Below, piece by piece: positions 1-5,536 of a DNA stretch of 6,366 nucleotides; position 1 is the stretch's first letter, and the number at the start of each line of letters is the position of its first letter. Position numbers and translations under genes: made by a program. The notes under the pieces were generated by a model, which did no database searches, had not been told where the DNA came from, and saw only the letters and a program-made list of their open reading frames with translations. The stretch spans positions 1 through 6,366 of the forward strand of contig JAEZLB010000054.1 in NCBI GenBank assembly GCA_023435945.1, in the 5' to 3' direction. The DNA is from Pseudomonadota bacterium. Its GTDB lineage: Bacteria; Pseudomonadota; Gammaproteobacteria; Burkholderiales; Burkholderiaceae_D.

Positions 1-604
1 GAAACGCACTACGCTTGTTCTCTCCGCTCTGGCTCTTGCTTTGTCCGCCAACGTCATGGCTCAGGAAAGCCCATGGCAGGTGCGGGTACGCGCGGTTCAT
101 CTCGACCCTGCAGACAAGTCTGATCCTGTAGGCGGTGCCGTTGCAGCCGACCGTATCACGGTGAGCGACAAGTATATTCCCGAAGTAGATATTTCCTATT
201 TCTTCTCGCCGAACATTGCAGCGGAACTGATCCTGACCGTGCCGCAAAAACACAGTGTGTATCTGGACGGGGCCTATATCGGCAGCTTCAAGCATCTGCC
301 GCCGACACTGACCTTGCAATACCACTTCACGCCGGAATCCAGGATCAGTCCTTATGTCGGCGTAGGTGCCAATTACACCCGCCTGGGCAGCGAGAAAATG
401 GGCGGCATGAAGCTGGAAAACGACAGCCTGGGCTTTGCGCTGCAGGCAGGCGTGGATTACAAGCTGGATAAGAACTGGTCGCTGAACCTGGATGTGAAAA
501 AACTCCAGTTGCGCAGCGACGTATATGACGCCACCGGCGCCAAGATCAGCAAGGTGAAAGTCGATCCGCTGCTGATTGGCGTAGGTGTCGGTTATCGCTT
601 CTGA
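1..604 (+). CDS. ompW: OmpW family outer membrane protein (5' end cut by two bases)
   Basis: This is an eight-stranded outer-membrane beta-barrel of the OmpW family, which forms a narrow channel for small hydrophobic compounds (family knowledge). The first base of the window is the G of what is probably the ATG: the next codons read KRTTLVLSALALALSANVMA, a classical signal peptide (two basic residues, hydrophobic core, V-M-A before the cleavage site) followed by QES. With the missing AT restored, the protein is 201 residues, the usual OmpW size. The mature part shows alternating barrel strands, the family-like stretches ITVSDKYIPEVDISYFFSPN and HLPPTLTLQYHF, a glycine-rich YVGVGANYT strand, and a C-terminal GVGVGYRF ending in the aromatic residue used for BAM-dependent assembly. 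An internal TTG at 41 could be taken as a start, but it lies inside the signal peptide and is rejected. The gene appears monocistronic, since a strong terminator follows 62 bases after the stop. Confidence 0.93.
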   Translation, partial: KRTTLVLSALALALSANVMAQESPWQVRVRAVHLDPADKSDPVGGAVAADRITVSDKYIPEVDISYFFSPNIAAELILTVPQKHSVYLDGAYIGSFKHLPPTLTLQYHFTPESRISPYVGVGANYTRLGSEKMGGMKLENDSLGFALQAGVDYKLDKNWSLNLDVKKLQLRSDVYDATGAKISKVKVDPLLIGVGVGYRF

Positions 605-611
605 TCTTGTG

Positions 612-631
612 TGCCGCAGCGAGTAGCGGCA
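612..631 (+). repeat. Hairpin in the ompW 3' untranslated region
   Basis: TGCCGC at 612-617 pairs with GCGGCA at 626-631 around an 8-base loop. No U-run follows, so it is not itself a terminator. Its left arm, extended to GTGCCGC at 611-617, is identical to the right arm of the terminator downstream (688-694), so it could also pair with the terminator's left arm at 666-672. A role in mRNA stability or alternative folding is inference. Confidence 0.4.
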
Positions 632-665
632 AGATTCAGTCAATCGGCTTTGTGTTAGTCCTTTT

Positions 666-700
666 GCGGCACATCTCCTTAGGGGACGTGCCGCTTTTTT
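666..700 (+). terminator. Rho-independent terminator of ompW
   Basis: GCGGCAC at 666-672 pairs perfectly with GTGCCGC at 688-694. Inside this stem, TCTCC (674-678) pairs with GGGGA (682-686), including one G-T pair, after a single A/C mismatch, and closes on a three-base TTA loop. Six T residues follow at 695-700. Strong GC stem, tight loop and immediate T-run are the full intrinsic-terminator signature for the + strand, placed 62 bases after the ompW stop. Confidence 0.9.
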
Positions 701-1130
701 ATGGTGGAACAGGAAAGCGGAGCATAATGAGCATGCTGTATCGCGGCTCCTCGTCATCCTTTGAAGCGGCGGTGCGGATAGCACCGGCATTGAGGTCCGC
801 GTTTTAATCACCACCCAAAGGGCGCCTGCGTAATTTTCAGTTGTGGTTTCCCGTTCTGTCAGCTTTACTTCCGGAGAAAGTAGGGTCGCGACAACAAGCC
901 GGACTAGACTTTCCCGATGGTGCGAAGTCCATGTTATACCGTAGAGCCCCTGTTCAAGAGAAAACTGAAATCACACAGCATACGGACCTGGGAAGCAGGT
1001 AACGAGGATATTGCATGATGCGTGATCAGCCTCTATTCATACCGTAGCCGGTTCGCGGCGCGACCGTATCCCGATTGCCCCGCTTAGTCAGATCAGCTTT
1101 TTATGTAGCAAGCAGGGCCACTGCCAATTT
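701..1130. other. Intergenic stretch without a convincing gene
   Basis: No reading frame here has family resemblance, good length and a ribosome binding site together. The longest candidates (for example GTG 843 to TAG near 944, about 34 codons) look random. Small structures seen: a 6-bp hairpin CGGTGC/GCACCG at 770-786 with loop GGATA and no T-run, and a 5-bp hairpin ACCTG/CAGGT around 986-1000. A weak promoter-like pair, TTGCAT (1011-1016) and TATTCA (1034-1039) with 17-base spacing, matches only three of six bases at each box. It could drive the SRPBCC gene but is not strong enough to call. The stretch is long enough to hold a small RNA, but nothing in it proves one. Confidence 0.5.
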
Positions 1131-1136
1131 GAGGAG
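1131..1136 (+). promoter_or_regulatory. Ribosome binding site of the SRPBCC gene
   Basis: GAGGAG lies six bases before the ATG at 1143. It is a strong Shine-Dalgarno match and fixes the start of the following gene. Confidence 0.8.
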
Positions 1137-1142
1137 CGGTAA

Positions 1143-1607
1143 ATGGAAAGCGGAAAAACGATAGTAGTGGAATCCCAGATGCTTATTCGCAGGCCGGCCT
1201 CCGAGTGTTTCGAAGCCTTTGTGAATCCGGAGATCACCACCCGATTCTGGTTCACGAGAAGCAGTGGCCGGCTTGCTCCGGGCAAGAAAGTGCGTTGGGA
1301 GTGGGAGATGTTCGGTGTCGGCGATGACATCACTGTCACGGAGTGGGAAGAAAACCGTCGCATCGTGGGTGAATGGGAGGATGATCCGACTACGGTTGAA
1401 TGGCATTTTGAAGCTGTCGGAGACAACGCCACCTTGGTCAGGATTTCCTGCCGGGACTTTCATGGCAAGGAGGCGGAGGTGTTGTCCCAAGCCATTGATA
1501 CCAAGGGCGGCTATACCATGGTGCTGGCCGGGCTCAAGGCATGGCTCGAACATGGCATCGAGCTTAACCTGGTGCGCGACCAGTTTCCCAATACCGCGCC
1601 GGTTTGA
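1143..1607 (+). CDS. SRPBCC / AHSA1-type START-like domain protein
   Basis: A 154-residue cytoplasmic protein with the helix-grip fold of the SRPBCC superfamily, closest in appearance to the group annotated as activator of Hsp90 ATPase homologue (AHSA1/YndB-like). The visible signature is an N-terminal strand (KTIVVESQMLIRRPASECFEAF, residues about 5-26) leading into the first helix, then the FWFTRSSGRLAPGKKVRWEW segment (35-54), a run of antiparallel strands (60-105), and the long C-terminal helix GGYTMVLAGLKAWLEHGIEL (122-141) that closes the ligand cavity. Length fits the family and the strong GAGGAG site supports the ATG. These bacterial proteins are usually single-domain binders of hydrophobic ligands. 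The Hsp90 label is by homology only, and no substrate can be read from the sequence. It stands alone: an intergenic region lies upstream and a convergent rarD downstream, with no clear terminator between them. Confidence 0.88.
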   Translation: MESGKTIVVESQMLIRRPASECFEAFVNPEITTRFWFTRSSGRLAPGKKVRWEWEMFGVGDDITVTEWEENRRIVGEWEDDPTTVEWHFEAVGDNATLVRISCRDFHGKEAEVLSQAIDTKGGYTMVLAGLKAWLEHGIELNLVRDQFPNTAPV

Positions 1608-1674
1608 TCATGGCTTCCGGTAAGCGCGGACCCAGGGAAACTTTTCCGCTGTCTTAGCGCTGCCCCTAACCAGT

Positions 1675-1699
1675 GCTGACCGGTGTGCGCTTGGTCAGC
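1675..1699. repeat. Inverted repeat between the convergent SRPBCC and rarD genes
   Basis: GCTGACC (1675-1681) and GGTCAGC (1693-1699) form a perfect 7-bp stem with an 11-base loop. The right arm contains the rarD stop codon (1695-1697 on the - strand). Neither strand has a T-run after the stem, so it is not a standard intrinsic terminator, though it could slow polymerase or protect the 3' ends of the two converging transcripts (inference). Confidence 0.4.
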
Positions 1700-2573
1700 C
1701 CACTTTCATCCGGGACCATCGCCACGCCCCTTCCGCCGAATACAAGGCCAGCCCCGCCCAGATAAACATGAACCCGATCAGCCGATTGCCCGAGAACGGT
1801 TCGTGAAAGACCCATACGCCTATCAGCAATTGCAAAGTCGGCGCAATGTATTGCAACAGTCCCAGCGTGGACAAGGGAATGCGCCGGGCACCAGCGGCGA
1901 ACAGTAGCAAGGGAATGGCGGTGACCGGGCCGGCAGAGGCAAGTAGCCATTTCGTCGCCGCGGTTCCGTTGGCAAAAGCATTCTGGCCTGCGACATCCAG
2001 CATGACCAGTACGACAGCCGCCACTGGCAGCAATACCAGCGTTTCCAGTGTCAGGCCTTCCAGTGCGCCAAGTGGTGCCGTCTTACGCAGCAAGCCGTAG
2101 GTGCCGAAAGTCAGCGCTAGGGAGAGGCCTATCCATGGCAGATGGCCGTTATGCCAGGTCAGCCATGCTACGCCGGCCGCCGCCAGGCCTACCGACCACC
2201 ATTGGGCCGGACGCAGGCGTTCCTTTAGCAACAGCAATCCCATCAGTACGTTGACCAGCGGCGTGATGAAATAACCCAGGCTGGCATCGACGATACGGTC
2301 ATGCTGCACCGACCAGATATAGATAAACCAGTTGACCGACAGCAGCACGGCGCTGGCGGTGAATCCGGCCAATACACGTGGCTGGCGCAGTGCCTGAGAC
2401 AACCATGCCCAGCGCCAGCGAACGCTGAGTACCAGCGCGACAAAGAGAAAGGACCACAGGATGCGATGCATCAGCACTTGTTCGGCAGGCACATGCTGCA
2501 GGGTCTTGAACCATAAGGGGAACAAGCCCCACGAAATATAGGCCGATAGTGCCAGCAGGATGCCGCTTTGCAT
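1695..2573 (-). CDS. rarD: EamA family transporter RarD
   Basis: An inner-membrane protein of 292 residues from the drug/metabolite transporter superfamily, RarD type. About ten hydrophobic helices can be traced, at roughly residues 4-22, 34-52, 68-88, 98-117, 124-140, 144-161, 176-193, 208-227, 234-256 and 263-281, matching the duplicated five-helix EamA repeat. RarD-like signatures are GILLALSAYISWGLFPLWFK at the N-terminus, EQVLMHRILWSF in helix 2, DASLGYFITPLVNVLMG in helix 4 followed by LKERLRPAQW, YGLLRKTAPL after helix 6, and STLGLLQYIAPTLQ in helix 9. Length agrees with E. coli RarD, and the ATG sits immediately before the first helix as in the family. The Shine-Dalgarno is weak. Substrate is unknown: the name comes from an old chloramphenicol-resistance association, so export of small metabolites or drugs is only a family-level guess. 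It is transcribed divergently from the PAS/GGDEF/EAL gene. Confidence 0.93.
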   Translation of the reverse strand: MQSGILLALSAYISWGLFPLWFKTLQHVPAEQVLMHRILWSFLFVALVLSVRWRWAWLSQALRQPRVLAGFTASAVLLSVNWFIYIWSVQHDRIVDASLGYFITPLVNVLMGLLLLKERLRPAQWWSVGLAAAGVAWLTWHNGHLPWIGLSLALTFGTYGLLRKTAPLGALEGLTLETLVLLPVAAVVLVMLDVAGQNAFANGTAATKWLLASAGPVTAIPLLLFAAGARRIPLSTLGLLQYIAPTLQLLIGVWVFHEPFSGNRLIGFMFIWAGLALYSAEGAWRWSRMKVG

Positions 2574-2677
2574 CAGTTGAAATCCGCGGAAAGTGGAAGG
2601 GGAAAGCCGGGAATGGAGCAGGAATTATCGCGCTAATCGCATTTAGTTGCCGGAGGGTGAAAATCCGGGGAGTGTCT
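2574..2677. other. Divergent intergenic region between rarD and the PAS-GGDEF-EAL gene
   Basis: Promoters for both directions must lie in or near this stretch. For rarD, the - strand reads GATAAT at 2629-2624 (five of six to the -10 consensus) about 50 bases before its ATG, but the matching -35 position (CCGGCA with 18-base spacing) is poor. A short dyad CCGGA/TCCGG flanks GGGTGAAAA around 2650-2669. No clear promoter for the rightward transcript can be named. Confidence 0.35.
2667..2672 (+). promoter_or_regulatory. Shine-Dalgarno-like site before the small upstream ORF
   Basis: GGGGAG lies five bases before the ATG at 2678. It is the only plausible ribosome binding site between the rarD start and the PAS-GGDEF-EAL start, which lacks one of its own. 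Confidence 0.45.
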
Positions 2678-2824
2678 ATGAATTGTCATGGAGCAAAAGC
2701 GCGACTGGACAATCCGTTACGCTGCAATAAGGCCTGCAGCGTACCTATTCCTGGCGCAAAAGGAACGAACCTTGTTGCAGACGATTTGTCCCACAGTCAC
2801 ATTCTCATGATGTTTCCGCCATGA
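2678..2824 (+). CDS. Possible 48-residue small upstream ORF overlapping the next gene
   Basis: ATG at 2678 follows GGGGAG at five-base spacing and opens a frame of 48 codons (starting MNCHGAKARL, ending LMMFPP) whose TGA at 2822-2824 overlaps the ATG of the large downstream gene as ATGA. The peptide has three cysteines (residues 3, 16 and 20) and no recognisable domain, signal peptide or membrane helix. Third codon positions are only about half G or C, which is weak coding bias for this GC-rich DNA. It may therefore act as a translated leader that delivers ribosomes to the next start rather than as a functional peptide. The perfect dyad at 2718-2743 lies inside it. The arrangement is seen; the coupling role is inference, and the frame could be accidental. 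Confidence 0.35.
   Translation: MNCHGAKARLDNPLRCNKACSVPIPGAKGTNLVADDLSHSHILMMFPP
2718..2743. repeat. Perfect 9-bp inverted repeat upstream of the PAS-GGDEF-EAL gene
   Basis: TACGCTGCA at 2718-2726 and TGCAGCGTA at 2735-2743 are exact reverse complements separated by ATAAGGCC. As DNA it could be a dimeric regulator's operator; as RNA it forms a stable stem 78 bases before the start at 2821. No T-run follows, so it is not an intrinsic terminator. A match this long is not expected by chance in a 250-base intergenic region. Confidence 0.55.
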
Positions 2825-5520
2825 CTGGAATCTCGGAGCCTTCCCTCTGTACGCGGCCGCGCTATCAGGTCTTACTCGATAACCGACCGGATGCCGTTAT
2901 TGTTCTTGATGGGCAGAACCGCATCCTCGAATGGTCACATGAAGCGCAGCACTTGTTTGGCTGGACGGCAGACGAAGTACAAGGAAAGACACTGGCAGAT
3001 ACCGTGCTGCAGTCTCCCGATTCCTCTCAGCCGCATGGGCCGCTGCCCACCGCAGCCGAGCCTTCGTCAGTCGAGGAGGGCGGAATACGCATCGCCATGC
3101 ATGCACGTCACAAGGAAGGCAGGGCCATACCGGTGTCGTTGTCGCTGCTTCCGCTTTCCGAACAGAATAACAATGGCAAGAAGACGGGCGATGAAAGCAG
3201 GGCATTGATGCGTGCATTAGCGCAGATGAATATGACCCAGCGGCTCATCGACGCCATGGCCGACGCTATCGTGGTGAGCGATAAGCAGGGCCGGGTTCTC
3301 CTCGTTAATTCCGCTGCACGCCTCTTGTTCGGTCTGGACATGCCATCAACGCAGCATGACCTGTCGATTCATGAACTGATCCTGCTGCAGGAAGATGGCA
3401 TCACGTCGATCTCCCCCGACAAGCACCCGCTATACAGCGCGCTGGACGGACTGCCGGTCTACCAGCGTGTTGCGGTGGTGCGCTCTCCCTATCGGGCAAT
3501 GCCGATCGACGTATCCATTAATGCCACACCCGTGTTCGACCCCGATAACCCGAACGCCGGCATGGTCGCCGTGTTTCACGACATCAGTGAGTACAAGCGG
3601 CATGAGAGGGCGCTGGCGCAGCAGATCTGCGCGCTTCAGGAGCAGGCTGAACTGCCGGATCTCATGCGCGATGCGCTGATGGTCCGTAGCTTGCCGGACA
3701 ATGTCATCCGCTACTGGAGCCGGGGCGCCGAGCGCTTATATAAGTTCCGCAGCGATGAGGCAGTAGGCTGCATGAGCCACGAACTACTGGCGACGCAATT
3801 TCCGATGCCCATGGCGCAGCTCCTGGAGCTGGCCCGGCAGCAGGGTTACTGGGAAGGAGAAGTGATCAACACGGCAGCCGATGGAACACAACGGGTCGTT
3901 CTGAGTCAGTGGATCGTGGAGGCTCGGGACAGCCTTGCTGTACGCATTGTGGAAACTAACGCCGATATCACGCAGCGCGTGCACGGCGAGCAAGCATTGC
4001 GCCAGTCATTGCAACACTATGCCTTGCTGGTCGAGTCGACGACAGAGTACGCCATCATGCTGCTGTCGGCTGACGGCAGGATAGAAAGCTGGAATCGCGG
4101 CGCGGAAATAATATTGGGCTACAACAGGAATGAAGCGCAGGGTCAGCATGTCGATCTGCTATTCACAACGGAAGACCGTCTGCACTACATGTCCTTGCGG
4201 GAACTGGAAAAAGCACGGCGAGAAAAGCGTGCTGATGATGATCGCTGGCATGTGCGGCGCGACGGCAGCAAATTCTGGGCTACCGGCGTGACCATGCCAA
4301 TTTTCCATCCGGACGGCAGTGTGCGCGGCTTCGTCAAGATCATGCGTGACAAGACACAGCAGCGGCTGGCGGACGAACAGACGCATTTTCTTGCCAATCA
4401 TGATGCCTTGACCGGCTTGTACAACCGGGTAAGGTTTGCCGATGAGTTGCATCATACGATTGCCCTGTGCGAACGTAACCGGGCCGGCTTTGCGCTGTTT
4501 TTGATGGATCTGGATCGCTTCAAGTTGGCCAACGACACCTTCGGCCATCACATCGGTGACCTGTTGTTAAAGGAAGTGTCGCTGCGTATTCGCGCCACCC
4601 TGCGCGAAACCGATTTTGTGGCACGCCTGGGCGGCGACGAATTCGTCCTCATCCAAAGGGAATGCACGCAACCGCAGGCCGCCGAACTGGCTTCCCGGGA
4701 AAGTCGCGTACGGGCCCTGCGGCGTGCCTTGCAGGAGGGCCAGTTCGAGCTGTATTACCAGCCGCAGATCGACCTGAGAAGCTGGAAGGTATCCGCAGTC
4801 GAAGCATTGCTGCGCTGGCATGCAAGCGAACTCGACATGCTGCCGCCGCGAGACTTTTTGGGGGAGGCCGAAGAATCCGGCATCATCATCGAAATCGGCG
4901 TGTGGGCCTTGCGGCAAGCCTGCCTGCAAATCCGGCAATGGCAGCAAAAGGGCTTGTCCGACCTGCGTGTGTCAGTCAATTGCTCGGCACGCCAGTTCAA
5001 CGACCCCGAGTTCATGGCCATGGTGCCGCGCGTGCTGCGTGAGACCGGACTTGCCGCATCGTCGCTGGAGCTCGAAATCCAGGAGGCATTGCTGGCGCAG
5101 CGCTCGGAAATCAAGGAACAACTGTCAGCGCTGCGCATGCTGGGCATACGCATCACCGTAGACAACTTCGGCACGGGTAATACCGCCCTGAGGGATTTGC
5201 AGGGGCTGGAAGTGGACGCGCTGAAGATCGACAAGGCCTTTGTGTGTCATCTGCCGCACCGGCGCGAAGATTCCGCCATTACCTCTGCCATTATCAGCCT
5301 GGCGCATAGCCTGGGTATAGGCGTGGTGGCAGGCGGCGTGGAAACGGCCGAACAGCTGGCCTACCTGCAGTCGCGCGAATGCCAAAGTGCACAGGGATTT
5401 ATCTTCAGTCCACCGGTGACCGCTGATGAGTTTGAAGGATTGCTGATGAGCGGAAACTGGTCCCGCTTCAATCGTGCTCCAGGCATGGAGGATCCGGAAG
5501 GCGTGTACCGGCTTCATTGA
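2821..5520 (+). CDS. Multi-PAS protein with truncated GGDEF and degenerate EAL domains
   Basis: A soluble 899-residue signalling protein with no membrane helix. Four PAS domains precede the output module: about 14-112 (SHEAQHLFGWTADEV), 137-258 (VNSAARLLFGLD, ending VFHDISEYKR), 278-388 (WSRGAERLYKFRSDEAVG, ending NADITQRV) and 396-516 (ESWNRGAEIILGYNRNEAQG, WHVRRDGSKFWA). A GGDEF domain starts at DALTGLYNR (528-536). D563, N571, D580, the RETD I-site (595-598) and GGDEF (604-608) are intact, but the next clear homology, QFELYYQPQ of EAL (641), comes only 33 residues later, so about 80 residues of the GGDEF C-terminal half are absent. EAL retains E661 (EALLR), N720, E752, E755, D781, K802 and Q858, but has N782 instead of Asp (DNFGTG) and G838 instead of Glu (AGGVET), both normally metal/catalytic positions. 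The likely role is a cyclic-di-GMP receptor or regulator with poor or no catalysis (inference). ATG 2821 is the first start after an in-frame TAA at 2728 and has no Shine-Dalgarno. A second multi-PAS gene follows after 16 bases. Confidence 0.92.
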   Translation: MTGISEPSLCTRPRYQVLLDNRPDAVIVLDGQNRILEWSHEAQHLFGWTADEVQGKTLADTVLQSPDSSQPHGPLPTAAEPSSVEEGGIRIAMHARHKEGRAIPVSLSLLPLSEQNNNGKKTGDESRALMRALAQMNMTQRLIDAMADAIVVSDKQGRVLLVNSAARLLFGLDMPSTQHDLSIHELILLQEDGITSISPDKHPLYSALDGLPVYQRVAVVRSPYRAMPIDVSINATPVFDPDNPNAGMVAVFHDISEYKRHERALAQQICALQEQAELPDLMRDALMVRSLPDNVIRYWSRGAERLYKFRSDEAVGCMSHELLATQFPMPMAQLLELARQQGYWEGEVINTAADGTQRVVLSQWIVEARDSLAVRIVETNADITQRVHGEQALRQSLQHYALLVESTTEYAIMLLSADGRIESWNRGAEIILGYNRNEAQGQHVDLLFTTEDRLHYMSLRELEKARREKRADDDRWHVRRDGSKFWATGVTMPIFHPDGSVRGFVKIMRDKTQQRLADEQTHFLANHDALTGLYNRVRFADELHHTIALCERNRAGFALFLMDLDRFKLANDTFGHHIGDLLLKEVSLRIRATLRETDFVARLGGDEFVLIQRECTQPQAAELASRESRVRALRRALQEGQFELYYQPQIDLRSWKVSAVEALLRWHASELDMLPPRDFLGEAEESGIIIEIGVWALRQACLQIRQWQQKGLSDLRVSVNCSARQFNDPEFMAMVPRVLRETGLAASSLELEIQEALLAQRSEIKEQLSALRMLGIRITVDNFGTGNTALRDLQGLEVDALKIDKAFVCHLPHRREDSAITSAIISLAHSLGIGVVAGGVETAEQLAYLQSRECQSAQGFIFSPPVTADEFEGLLMSGNWSRFNRAPGMEDPEGVYRLH

Positions 5521-5536
5521 GCAGAACGGTTATCCC

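Noticed and set aside
607..807. Open frame of 66 codons starting with TTG just after ompW
   Set aside because: It runs through the ompW terminator, has no ribosome binding site and no family-like sequence.
1011..1039. Sigma-70-like promoter TTGCAT, 17 bases, TATTCA
   Set aside because: Only three of six bases match at each box. The spacing is right but this is too weak to list as a promoter.
936..1047. Direct repeat ATACCGTAG at 936-944 and 1039-1047
   Set aside because: A single nine-base match within about 440 bases is close to chance expectation and no third copy or regular spacing is seen.
1101..1553. Long - strand frame of 150 codons opposite the SRPBCC gene
   Set aside because: It is the antisense shadow of a clearly homologous coding gene that has a strong ribosome binding site, and shows no domain of its own.
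1623..1661. Possible terminator after the SRPBCC gene (AGCGC ... GCGCT)
   Set aside because: The arms are five bases, far apart, and no T-run follows.
2549..2824. 91-codon frame beginning inside the rarD 5' end
   Set aside because: The upstream part overlaps rarD antisense and has no ribosome site. Only the portion from ATG 2678 has any support and is listed separately at low confidence.
4755..5234. Long - strand frame of 159 codons opposite the EAL domain
   Set aside because: Its serine-, arginine- and cysteine-rich composition is typical of an antisense shadow in GC-rich coding DNA. The + strand frame carries all EAL motifs.
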